Shown here piece by piece: positions 52,201 through 59,109 of a DNA stretch of 59,109 nt. Origin of the DNA: an uncultured Verrucomicrobiota bacterium (GTDB lineage: Bacteria; Verrucomicrobiota; Verrucomicrobiia; Limisphaerales; UBA1319); contig CAIMWS010000048.1 of assembly GCA_903845125.1 (NCBI GenBank), positions 1 through 59,109 of the forward strand, in the 5' to 3' direction. Each line of letters opens with the position of its first letter. Within the stretch, counting starts at the first letter, position 1. A program made the position numbers and the translations under genes. The notes below the pieces were generated by a model, which was not told where the DNA came from, made no database searches, and saw only the letters and a program-made list of their open reading frames with translations.

Positions 52201-52307
52201 TACCCGGCGCCATCTCCACCGACCTGACGCACTTCACCACCCAGCCGGGACTGATCCTGGAGCACCGCCACCAGGTGGCGCAAATGATCGAGAAACTGGC
52301 GCAGTAA
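49266..52307 (+). CDS. Secreted glycoside hydrolase (DUF4091/GH123-like)
   Basis: A 1013-residue exported protein. The signal peptide is MKNRLITWLGLTLVSQGLFT.., with cleavage near AAAQ. N-terminal carbohydrate-binding-like beta domains occupy about residues 25-320. A linker domain (about 320-610) leads to a TIM barrel (about 615-960). The catalytic region has TYWFDEPDPKDYEFV, with the adjacent Asp-Glu pair used by GH123 beta-N-acetylgalactosaminidases, and RWENLRDGMEDYEYFWLL, the DUF4091 hallmark. It is unusually long because of the N-terminal modules. The likely role is degradation of complex glycans. Confidence 0.88.
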   Translation: MKNRLITWLGLTLVSQGLFTLERAAAQNLAPNAGFEAGTGQPAGWRLAAGQGQWSGEARQGARCLRADGNGNDQAAWHSDELALGRDRLYRWSFYARRGPGGGGGSAVAGTSRVNRDFGLGEGWAQYSFVFSMPTDEDRAFLRLGQWHLGGAALFDDVELTPVAALHQRLGGGLELGSGEAIEGGRYRCEMDLNGEGANYHRTLLRNRAGFNSNRWLFQPGAEVVYRHALPGLRQKEARVRVAINYYESGALKIEASRDGREWRELKTLGGKDRAGDIPLPADLFPAPEIQVRLSCGGTGGNLQVDQYRYEAGLADPAAEATGHTYFFEIGRQDPGISVDLRSFNPPGGVGPGEISVAVANRTSKAVELSPRWREAGKAWSAGAGGPWRVEPGTAPVFTAPLAVAGAGDHELELVLADPQDRPVFSARTHFRLGFLSDGTFGHPLSGPPELGLWWCESQWKVGRDRGLPPGVAGQAPPAGLSLRLARNEFEAAQLVLRPQAAATLNAVKLPVLKDRAGRPARLDITLYEVAYVKVTHPTDATGARDMFPDPLPPLRTPLPLSAGRNQPLWVEVKTAPECEPGEYQGELELETSLGICRVPILVQVYGFALPVETHLRSALGLGTGYINQYHRLKTARDQESVYEKYLQNFADHRISPYSFFAYAPIGIQFEGEGEARHAVLDFTRFDQAAGKWLKHFNSFQLPLRGMGGGTFHSRHLGELEGFKEGTAGHARLFQSYLSQIEKHLRENGWLGAAFTYWFDEPDPKDYEFVVDGMKRIKAAAPGIKRLLTEQPEPPLQGHVEIWCGLTPEWSKEKVAARKAAGEEVWWYICCAPKAPYVTEFIDHPGTELRLWPWQSWQYGVTGILIWETLYWTSDLVFPPPKLQNPWADPMSYVTGYGNPVGHVAYWGNGDGRFLYPPRRDPDAAQEPNLEAPINSVRWENLRDGMEDYEYFWLLRQAIERAGPGRENLVEQARKLLEIPGAISTDLTHFTTQPGLILEHRHQVAQMIEKLAQ

Positions 52308-52458
52308 ACGATGCCCAAAGCCGGCGCCCTCCGGCCGGACTTAGGGACGACCACCCGCCAAAGGCCGCGACCCATGGCCGCTACTCCGCTGGCCAGGCCG
52401 GCCAGCGTGTTCCGCGTCGTACCTGGCGGCCGCTCTCGTTCCGGCGCTTCGGCCCGGC

Positions 52459-52484
52459 GGTGGCTGGGCTACAGCCCAGCCACC
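52459..52484. repeat. REP-like hairpin
   Basis: A perfect 11-bp inverted repeat GGTGGCTGGGC-TACA-GCCCAGCCACC between convergent genes, without a T tract. It shares the GGGCTxxAGCCC core with 40683-40694. Confidence 0.45.
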
Positions 52485-52522
52485 GGAGCCGCGGGAATCA
52501 CGGGTGATCCCGATCATCCGGT

Positions 52523-54091
52523 TCAGGGCTCGGAACGTTTTTTGCGCTCCTCGCCACTGAAGAGGTGACGGTTGACGGCGTTCAGGTAGGCGCGGGCGCT
52601 GGCCTCGATCACATCCGTGCTGGCGCCTTTGCCCGGGACGAGCTGGCGATCCCCGAAATCGACCTTGATGTTGACTTCGCCCAGGGCATCGTGGCCCTGG
52701 GAGGTGGCGCGCAAGGAATACTCCATCAGCTCGCCCCGGGTTTCGGTGAGGCGGTCGATGGCCTTCAAGGTGGCGTCCACCGGGCCGTCGCCGATGCCGG
52801 CGTCCTGGTAGACGGCGTCGGCTTTCCTGCCGTCGACGCGTTTGAGGCGCACGGTGGCGGTGGGCACCGTCTGGTTGCCGCTCACCACCGCGAGGTAGTC
52901 CAGCGACCACGTTTCCGGCACCTCGGTGATGTGGCCGCCCACCAGCGCGGTCAAATCTTCGTCATAGACGAACTTCTTCTTGTCACCGATTTCCTTGAAC
53001 CGGGCGAAGATGGCCTGCACATCGGGCTCGGCTAATTTGAAGCCGAGGTCTTTCAGCCGGGAAGCGAGCGCGGCCCGGCCGCTATGCTTGGTCAGGGGCA
53101 GCTCGGTGGCGCCCCAGCCCACTTCCTGCGGGTCCATGATCTCGTAAGTCTCCCGTTTTTTGAGGACCCCGTCCTGGTGGATGCCGCTGGCGTGGGCGAA
53201 GGCGTTTTCACCCACGATCGCCTTGTTGCGCTGCACCAGGAGACTGCTCATGCGCGAGACGAGCCGCGAGGATTTCACGATCTCCCGGGTGTTGACGCCG
53301 CAGGCGAAGCCCTCGTAGAAATCCGCCCGGGTCTTCATGGCCATCACCACCTCCTCGAGGGCGGCGTTGCCGGCCCGCTCGCCGATGCCATTGATGGTGC
53401 ACTCCACCTGCCGGGCCCCGCCGCGCACGGCCGCCAAGCTGTTGGCCACCGCGAGGCCGAGGTCGTTGTGGCAATGCACGCTGATCACCGCCGCGCCGGA
53501 CTTGAAGGCGGGCACTTCCTCGTAAAGGCGTTTGATCAAGGCCCCGTATTGGTCTGGTATGGCCCAGCCGACGGTGTCGGGAATGTTGACCGTGGTGGCA
53601 CCGGCGTCCACCACCGCCTGGCACACCTGCACCAGGAATTCGGGCTCCGTGCGCGAGCCATCCTCCGGGGAAAATTCCACATCCGCCACCAGGGAACGGG
53701 CCCGCTTCACCCCCGCCACCGCCAGCCGGATGATCTCGTCCTGCGCTTTGCCCAACTTGAACTCACGGTGGATTTTGGAGGTGGCCAAAAAGACATGGAT
53801 CCGCCCATTGGCCCCGGCCGCTTTCACGGCGGCGCCCGCCGCATCGATATCCTTGTCCACGCACCGGGCCAGCCCGGCGATGATCGGCCCTTTGATCTCC
53901 TGGGCGATTGATTTCACCGCCGTGAAATCCCCCTCGCTGATGATGGGGAAACCCGCCTCGATGACATCCACCTTCAGCCGGGCCAGCTGGCGCGCCACCT
54001 CCAGCTTCTCCCTCAAGTTCATGGATGCGCCGGGGCATTGCTCGCCATCGCGCAACGTGGTGTCGAATATGATGATGCGATTTTTTTTCAT
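52523..54091 (-). CDS. leuA: 2-isopropylmalate synthase
   Basis: A 522-residue enzyme that condenses acetyl-CoA with 2-ketoisovalerate, the first committed step of leucine synthesis. The HMGL-like barrel has FDTTLRDGEQCPGASM, the metal-binding HCHNDLGLAVANS and NGIGERAGNAALEEVVMA. The C-terminal LeuA dimerisation/allosteric domain (about residues 380-515) is present and normally binds leucine. The ATG at 54091 fits the family start (MKKNRIIIFDTTLRDGEQ). It is preceded by an attenuator and a Leu-rich leader peptide. A citramalate synthase role is possible but the length and motifs favour LeuA. Confidence 0.95.
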   Translation of the reverse strand: MKKNRIIIFDTTLRDGEQCPGASMNLREKLEVARQLARLKVDVIEAGFPIISEGDFTAVKSIAQEIKGPIIAGLARCVDKDIDAAGAAVKAAGANGRIHVFLATSKIHREFKLGKAQDEIIRLAVAGVKRARSLVADVEFSPEDGSRTEPEFLVQVCQAVVDAGATTVNIPDTVGWAIPDQYGALIKRLYEEVPAFKSGAAVISVHCHNDLGLAVANSLAAVRGGARQVECTINGIGERAGNAALEEVVMAMKTRADFYEGFACGVNTREIVKSSRLVSRMSSLLVQRNKAIVGENAFAHASGIHQDGVLKKRETYEIMDPQEVGWGATELPLTKHSGRAALASRLKDLGFKLAEPDVQAIFARFKEIGDKKKFVYDEDLTALVGGHITEVPETWSLDYLAVVSGNQTVPTATVRLKRVDGRKADAVYQDAGIGDGPVDATLKAIDRLTETRGELMEYSLRATSQGHDALGEVNIKVDFGDRQLVPGKGASTDVIEASARAYLNAVNRHLFSGEERKKRSEP

Positions 54092-54111
54092 ATGTATCCT
54101 GTCATTTACCC

Positions 54112-54150
54112 AAAAACAAAAAGCCCCACCGCCGCGGTCGGCAGTGGGGC
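54112..54150 (-). terminator. Attenuator terminator before leuA
   Basis: On the minus strand, GCCCCAC(T)GCCG-ACCG-CGGC(G)GTGGGGC (54150-54123) followed by TTTTTGTTTTT. It ends 20 nt before the leuA start codon. Confidence 0.9.
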
Positions 54151-54172
54151 GCAAATTACCTTTTTGGGAAAG

Positions 54173-54244
54173 TTACAACCCGGCTGCCGCGCTGCTCAAT
54201 ATCAGCGCGCTCCGCAGGGACAGGTTGCCGGTCTCCCAACTCAT
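54173..54244 (-). CDS. Leucine-rich leader peptide of leuA
   Basis: A 23-codon frame. It starts MSWETGNLSL, continues RSALILSS and ends AAAGL before TAA, with five leucines and one isoleucine. A hairpin CGCGCTG/CAGCGCG forms within it. The CGGCAG in codons GCG-GCA-GCC (54189-54184) can pair with CTGCCG in the terminator 5-prime arm (54144-54139), an antiterminator candidate. The predicted -10 places transcription start at or next to the ATG, so translation would be leaderless. Confidence 0.8.
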   Translation of the reverse strand: MSWETGNLSLRSALILSSAAAGL

Positions 54245-54250
54245 GACGCC

Positions 54251-54279
54251 AACTTACCGCCGGATGGCCCGCCTGTCAA
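54251..54279 (-). promoter_or_regulatory. Promoter of the leuA leader
   Basis: TTGACA (54279-54274) and TAAGTT (54256-54251) with a 17-nt spacer; the leader-peptide ATG begins 7 nt downstream of the -10. Confidence 0.7.
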
Positions 54280-54477
54280 TCCGGTAATTCAGGAGATTGG
54301 GAGCACCACGATGGCTAATTTTAAAAGCCACTGCGACGCCCGAAACTGAGAGGAGGGAAAAACACCTGCGGCCCAGCGCGCGTTCCACGAACCTTCGAGG
54401 CGGTTCAGGCGCCGGCCAGGCAACCAAAATTTCCCGTTCCGCCAGCAAACCCGGAAGGCACTCCGCGGGCCGCCCAG

Positions 54478-57400
54478 CTAAGGCGATGTCACGCGATAGA
54501 ATTTCGACTTTTCTTCAGGCGAACAAATCCACTGGGCCGACTGGAGGTCAAATACCCCGTGGTAAATGCGCTCCCAATTTAGAAGATTGGTGGCCGACTC
54601 CAAGGTGTAAGCCAGACCCGCCGGCCCCGTAAAGTTGATCTGCAATTGTCCTCCAGGCAATTGCATTACCGGTTTGAAAACGATGGGCTGGGGCGGGCTG
54701 ACGGCATTTATTATTACCCGAGCCACGGCGCTGGTCGTGGAACCGCCCGCTCCCGAAACTACCAAGTCATAGAGTCCGGAGAGGTTGGTCCGCGCACTGG
54801 TCTGGGTGTAAATTTCATTGGTTGCCCCCGGGATGTTAAACCCATTGAACCGCCATTGATAGCTCTGGATGCTGAATCCCGCTGCCCAGGCGTTCAAACT
54901 TAAGGTTTGTCCTTCCAGAATTGATTGGGGCTCGGGCTGCACGCAGACCATCGGGGTGGCGTCCATCGTCCAGATGGCATTAAAGGTGGCGGTTTGCCGG
55001 GTCGCGATCCCCAAACCCACGAGGTATTTGGCTCCGGCTTGGACCGGAAATCGGATCCAGCAACTGTTGCCAACCACGTTGGTGGCGCCCACTTGCGGCA
55101 GATTACCCTCCAGATCGACATCCGCCAGGCGGTAGGCAGCCAGTACGAAGCTACTGACGCTGCACCTCGCCGCAAATAACAAATCACCCGCCCGATCCGC
55201 GTTCAAGATCAACCACTGGGACGCCTCCAAGATTTGACCGGCCATGTTGACTTCACCAGCCTCGGTTCTGGAATTGAAGGTGGAAAAGTTTTGCGCCCCG
55301 GGCACGCCTTGGGAGACCGATACGGTAATCGGCTCGATGCCAAAGCCGCCACCAAACATCCTTTGATATCCGGGAAGCGGCACCTTCTCTCCCAGGCGTG
55401 ACACACGCGGCGTGGTGAATTGGTACAAATCGCCAATCTTGTCTTTGAATGCAGCGAGGCTGTGCGTGCCAATCTGCAGGCTGGCCGGTTCGCTCCAATT
55501 GGTGAGCAAGCCTGACGCGACCGCCACTTTGTAGATGCCCAGCCTGGCCTGGCCCACATTATCCAGCAACAAGGTTTCGCTCCCGGCCCCGGGAACTACC
55601 TGGTTGTTAAAATACCATTGATAGGACACCGGCGCACGGCAGGCCACTTGCGCCTGGAAGCTCACCACGGATCCCGCCGCCACCGTGCGGCTGGCCGGTT
55701 GGGCGGTGAAGCGCGGGAAATCGCTCACCACCGCCTCCTGATTCCACATCAACAGGATTTGTCCGTGGGCCCCCGTTAAACCGTCCACCGCAATGTGGTA
55801 CAGCACTCCATTGGTCGCCGTAAAAGAAGCGGCGCTGGTGTAGTAGCCCCCACCGTCATCGTCGCTGGTCACCCGCTCCAGGCTGCTCAACGAGTCTCCT
55901 ACATAAACGGCCAACAAGGTGTCGAAACTGCTTCCCCGAGTGCTGAAGGTCACCAATCCAGCGGCGGGGGCCCGCCAGGATAGCCAGATGGAATTGGTCC
56001 CCGGCTTGCCATTATGGGCCGGCTCTCCGGGCTCGCGGGTAGCGGCTAAATTGGCGGTCTTTCCGAGACCGGATGGGCTGGTAAATACCACGGCGTTGCT
56101 AAAATTGTCCGTCATTGTCAAATCATCCACTTGGATCATGACCACCGCGATATCGCTATTCACCGCACCATAAGGGGACGCCACGGCCACACTGTAACCA
56201 CCGGAGTTGGTGAGCGTCACCGAAGGGATATGAAGCGTGTCATTGGTTTCGCCAGCCAGGTTAATGCCGTTCAAGCGCCATTGATACCGGAAAGAACCCA
56301 TCCCCCGGGCTTGGGTATGGAGGGTAACACCGGTTCCCTCAACCACATTGGCACCCATGGGTTGTTGAATAATCTCCGGGGGTGGCGGAGCGAAAAACAG
56401 CATGGATGACCGCCGTCGCGAAATGCCACCTTCGGTGATTTCATCAGCGACCACCGGGCTGTAAGCCCGCAGGTATTCGGTAATGAGATTGTAGCCGTCC
56501 CCATCGGGATCCGAATTTCCGGAAAACTCCAGCGTGTTGAGGTTGAACAATTCAAAGGAGTCGGGCAATGCGTCCCCATCCGTATCCGCATTGTTGGCCG
56601 CGAACCGTCCGACGATGGTGGTATCATCAGTGATGGGGACCGTGATGTTGGTGGCCAAAGAAAGCGGATCATCTAACCGTTTGGCACCGATAAACCAACC
56701 GACAAAACTGTAGCCGGCCGCCGTGGGGCTGGTTGCCAAGTTGAGGTTCGTGACCTGGGGGAACCTCCAGTAATTGCTGAAAATACCGAAGGGTTCCGAA
56801 ATTTGCCTGACAGTAAGCACTTTCGGATAAAGATTGAGGGTCAAAAGGGCGGACCGGCGCCGGGAGATGCCACCTTCAGTGATTTCGTCGGTGAGGACCG
56901 GGCTATATCCGCGCAGGCATTCGGTATTGAGATTGAAGCCGTCCCCATCGGGATCCGAATTTCCGGAAAACTCCAGCGTGTTGAGGTTGAACAATTCAAA
57001 GGAGTCGGGCAATGCGTCCCCGTCCGTATCGGCGTTGATGGCTACGAACCGTCCGACGATGGTGGTATCATTAGTGATGGTAACCATGACGTTGGTGGCC
57101 AAAGAAAGCGGATCATCCAACCGTTGGGCACCGTTAAACCAACCGACAAAACTGTAACCGGCCGCCGTGGGGCTGGTTGCCAAGTTGAGGTTCGTAATCT
57201 GGGGGAACCTCCAGTAATTGCTGAAAATACCGGAGGGCTCCGAAATTTGCCTGACGGTGAACACCGACGGATAAAGACTGAGCGTCAAGAGGGCGGATCG
57301 TCGTCTGGAAATTCCGCCTTCGGTGATTTCATCCCATATTCGCGGGTGATATCCCCGCAAATACTCGGTGTTCAGATCGAATCCATCCCCATCGGTGTCG

Positions 57401-57900
57401 GAGCCGGCGGTGATATTGGTAGTATTGTAAAACCGGATTTTGAACCAATCGGGGACCAGGGAGTCAGCGGTAAACTGGGAGGATGGGAGGTAGTGGGCCA
57501 CGGCGGCCACGTTGTTGGTGAAGATGAAATCAAACTGGTTGGTGGATTGACCCCACGCATCCTCAATCCGTTTTCCATTAACAGTCCAATGGGTGAAATT
57601 ATAACCGCCGACTTCCATTGGAGCCAGAATACTCGTGAAGGTAACAACCGGATCCCAGGGAGGATGGTTGGTGATGATCGTCACCGGCGCAAAGGCGGTG
57701 ATCGGTTCGGAGGATTGGGTGTTGGTGATAACGAACGATTCCGCACCCAAAGCACCGAGGCCATGGCAGAGTAATAGGATCAGGACCAGCAGGCAACCGC
57801 TGCAGCAATGAGGCAGATATGCACCAACTCGCCGGGCTCGCAAAGCGCCTGCAAAAGGGCTTCCCTCGCTCACAGTTCGGGTTGTTTGTTGCTCCTTCAT
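54478..57900 (-). CDS. Large secreted protein with InlB-like and immunoglobulin-like repeats
   Basis: An 1140-residue exported protein. A hydrophobic signal (CCSGCLLVLILLLCHGLGALGAE) follows a 35-residue basic N-terminus. Two copies of a 148-residue unit (about residues 167-462) and a partial third combine calcium-binding-like DTDGDALPDSFE segments with an InlB B-repeat-like fold (GYSFVGWF...DDTTIVGRF). Ig-like domains follow (YQWRLNGINLAGETNDTLHIPSV; YQWYFNNQVVPGAGSETLLL; YQWRFNGFNIPGATNEIYTQ). The C-terminus is the short beta domain LESATNLLNWERIYHG. It is probably surface-exposed or adhesive. Confidence 0.88.
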   Translation of the reverse strand: MKEQQTTRTVSEGSPFAGALRARRVGAYLPHCCSGCLLVLILLLCHGLGALGAESFVITNTQSSEPITAFAPVTIITNHPPWDPVVTFTSILAPMEVGGYNFTHWTVNGKRIEDAWGQSTNQFDFIFTNNVAAVAHYLPSSQFTADSLVPDWFKIRFYNTTNITAGSDTDGDGFDLNTEYLRGYHPRIWDEITEGGISRRRSALLTLSLYPSVFTVRQISEPSGIFSNYWRFPQITNLNLATSPTAAGYSFVGWFNGAQRLDDPLSLATNVMVTITNDTTIVGRFVAINADTDGDALPDSFELFNLNTLEFSGNSDPDGDGFNLNTECLRGYSPVLTDEITEGGISRRRSALLTLNLYPKVLTVRQISEPFGIFSNYWRFPQVTNLNLATSPTAAGYSFVGWFIGAKRLDDPLSLATNITVPITDDTTIVGRFAANNADTDGDALPDSFELFNLNTLEFSGNSDPDGDGYNLITEYLRAYSPVVADEITEGGISRRRSSMLFFAPPPPEIIQQPMGANVVEGTGVTLHTQARGMGSFRYQWRLNGINLAGETNDTLHIPSVTLTNSGGYSVAVASPYGAVNSDIAVVMIQVDDLTMTDNFSNAVVFTSPSGLGKTANLAATREPGEPAHNGKPGTNSIWLSWRAPAAGLVTFSTRGSSFDTLLAVYVGDSLSSLERVTSDDDGGGYYTSAASFTATNGVLYHIAVDGLTGAHGQILLMWNQEAVVSDFPRFTAQPASRTVAAGSVVSFQAQVACRAPVSYQWYFNNQVVPGAGSETLLLDNVGQARLGIYKVAVASGLLTNWSEPASLQIGTHSLAAFKDKIGDLYQFTTPRVSRLGEKVPLPGYQRMFGGGFGIEPITVSVSQGVPGAQNFSTFNSRTEAGEVNMAGQILEASQWLILNADRAGDLLFAARCSVSSFVLAAYRLADVDLEGNLPQVGATNVVGNSCWIRFPVQAGAKYLVGLGIATRQTATFNAIWTMDATPMVCVQPEPQSILEGQTLSLNAWAAGFSIQSYQWRFNGFNIPGATNEIYTQTSARTNLSGLYDLVVSGAGGSTTSAVARVIINAVSPPQPIVFKPVMQLPGGQLQINFTGPAGLAYTLESATNLLNWERIYHGVFDLQSAQWICSPEEKSKFYRVTSP
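56398..57402 (-). repeat. 444-bp tandem coding repeat
   Basis: Copies run 57402-56959, 56958-56515 and a partial one from 56514 to about 56398, in phase with the reading frame. Long stretches are nearly identical at the DNA level, for example around 56511 and 56955, exactly 444 bp apart, suggesting recent duplication. Confidence 0.9.
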
Positions 57901-58030
57901 CCTGGTCAAAGTGGGGCCCGCCACTCATAGGAGTTCAGAGAACCAACACAAACATGCACAAGCCATTGGTTCATTTTCCTATTGATTTTGTAATTATTAA
58001 CTTTCGTGGTATAAACCTGTTTCGCAGGCG

Positions 58031-59109
58031 TTAGGGCAGTTTAACCACCGAGTTTTTCCCGATCTCCTTGAAGCCAAACCGACCAGAACGGGCCCGGGCG
58101 AGCTCAGCATCGGTGGCGCTGCGCACTCCCCACCGGTTATACCAATACGACCGTCCCTCGGCAAAAGTATGCCTGAAGACAGCCAATATTTTTCCATCAA
58201 TATTTCCCCCTTTTCCGCGGACCTGTTTATTAGTGGTGTATTGAATATTGGGATCCCTGGTGGCGATCATCCAATACCAGATCGACTGAAAATCATTATC
58301 GGTGACTTCCTGGTCACTCATCTTGAAACTGCCCATGGAATCCCCCGCCGGGACGGTGATAAACCGGAAGCCAAATACATCCCGCTCATCCTTAGCCAGT
58401 ATCTCGAACTGGATATCGGCAAAACCGGAATTAGTGATATCGGCTACCGCGTCCCAAGTAACTCGGTTGGTGATATTGGCTGCCACATTGTTGGATAAAA
58501 AGGAACCAGTGCCCTCAACGAACGTTTTCATCAATGTTATTCCCCCCAAATCATTCCTGCCGTCATTAAAAGCCAGTAGTCCCGCCTTTACCGAAGGGCT
58601 GTCACGATCCGTGATGGTAAAATCGATATCGATCAGGCCGCTTCCCAACCGTTGAGATGCGTTAACGATGGATGGCTCGGGAACCTGGTTGAACCGGGGT
58701 GGATTGCCCTGCTTATAAGAACGAACCAAGGCATCGGTAGAAACCACGGCATTAGTTGAATAATCCTGCGGCATGGTTTTTATTTGGCCGAAGGGGTTGC
58801 GGGGCGAATATCGCAACACCCCAGCGCTTGCTCCCACCAAAAATTTGTCGTCCAGGGGAAGGATTAAATTGGGAGTATAGCCAAAATGCTGCATAGGCTC
58901 AGCTATCCCATCATCATATAAGAAAGTGGGGCCTAAACGAAATTCCCCCAACGGAAATCCCCCCAAGTTGTTGAAGTAACCCGAGACTGCTATCCTTCCG
59001 TCCGGCATTATTGAAAGGTGGTAAACTTGGTTGTTTGGCCTTGGATTGAAGGCCTCGTCCACGCTGCCATCCGAATTTAGCCGGCCAAGGTAACTGAGAT
59101 CCAAGCCCC
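58031..59109 (-). CDS. Delta-60 repeat surface protein, 5-prime truncated by window edge
   Basis: The frame is open to the window end, so the N-terminus is missing; 359 residues are visible. The start has a delta-60 repeat (LGRLNSDGSVDEAFNPRPNNQVYHLSIMPDGRIAVSGYF). A middle domain follows (GSGLIDIDFTITDRDSPSVKAGLLAFNDG). The C-terminus (GFRFITVPAGDSMGSFKMSDQEVTDNDFQSIWYWMIATRD) is often seen with verrucomicrobial surface proteins. It lies upstream of and in line with the Ig-repeat gene, 130 bp apart. Function is unknown, perhaps in surface structure. Confidence 0.82.
   Translation of the reverse strand, partial: GLDLSYLGRLNSDGSVDEAFNPRPNNQVYHLSIMPDGRIAVSGYFNNLGGFPLGEFRLGPTFLYDDGIAEPMQHFGYTPNLILPLDDKFLVGASAGVLRYSPRNPFGQIKTMPQDYSTNAVVSTDALVRSYKQGNPPRFNQVPEPSIVNASQRLGSGLIDIDFTITDRDSPSVKAGLLAFNDGRNDLGGITLMKTFVEGTGSFLSNNVAANITNRVTWDAVADITNSGFADIQFEILAKDERDVFGFRFITVPAGDSMGSFKMSDQEVTDNDFQSIWYWMIATRDPNIQYTTNKQVRGKGGNIDGKILAVFRHTFAEGRSYWYNRWGVRSATDAELARARSGRFGFKEIGKNSVVKLP

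Noticed and set aside
49581..52283. 900-codon open frame antisense to the DUF4091 gene
   Set aside because: It lacks domain signatures and is explained by third-position GC bias in the sense gene.
1..59109. CRISPR array, tRNA, rRNA or integrase-bounded island
   Set aside because: No regular spacer-repeat pattern, no cloverleaf or rRNA sequence and no integrase were found on reading the window.

Overview
The window is about 59 kb of GC-rich, densely coding bacterial DNA. The gene mix points to the Verrucomicrobiota, probably the Pedosphaera/Limisphaerales side. It includes a complete Tol-Pal operon, a large share of secreted and Tat-exported carbohydrate-active proteins, Ig/InlB-repeat and delta-60-repeat surface proteins, an HzsA-related planctomycete/verrucomicrobial cytochrome, and an exosortase-associated small lipoprotein. 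This placement is inferred from protein character, not from a marker alignment. No rRNA, tRNA, CRISPR array or complete mobile element was seen.

Layout. 1-5.4 kb: a Tat-exported glycosidase-like protein, an M50 membrane protease, a small coiled-coil protein and a Tat-exported TIM-barrel protein. 5.7-10.0 kb: tolQ, a membrane zinc-ribbon gene, tolR, tolA/tonB, tolB and pal, closed by a strong terminator. 10.1-11.5 kb: tatA and tatC. 11.9-13.3 kb: a TIGR04073-like lipoprotein and ispE. 13.3-19.0 kb: a polarity or signalling module. One arm holds a response regulator with a DUF4388-like domain and two small proteins; the divergent arm holds a 750-residue Pro/Ala-rich roadblock fusion, an MglA GTPase and an MglB-like roadblock protein. 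19.0-24.9 kb: a TetR-HlyD-ABC-ABC-permease-permease export operon laid out like cecR-ybhG-ybhF-ybhS-ybhR. 25-32 kb: a HAD phosphatase-like protein with altered catalytic residues, EF-P with an unusual tip, a PfkB-type kinase, a DUF6941-like protein, a Sel1 protein and a GH127 enzyme. 32-37.4 kb: typA and a histidine kinase/HD-GYP pair. 37.6-40.7 kb: a transcription-factor-like fusion (alpha-CTD-like plus sigma region 4-like plus helix-turn-helix) with a structured leader, then ilvH behind a Val-rich leader peptide and attenuator. 40.8-52.3 kb: epimerase, glycosidase-like propeller, nikR, a frameshifted HzsA-related cytochrome, a metallophosphoesterase and a GH123/DUF4091 protein. 52.5-54.3 kb: leuA behind a Leu-rich leader peptide and attenuator. 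54.5 kb to the end: two large surface proteins, the last one cut by the window edge.

The genes link up in several ways. TatAC would export the three twin-arginine proteins found nearby. TolQRAB-Pal forms the envelope-constriction complex and here carries an extra zinc-ribbon membrane protein. The branched-chain amino-acid genes ilvH and leuA each have a leader peptide, an alternative hairpin and an intrinsic terminator, which implies ribosome-mediated attenuation. The most novel candidates are the alpha-CTD/sigma-4 fusion with its structured leader, the multi-roadblock MglA module, the zinc-ribbon Tol component and the two attenuators.
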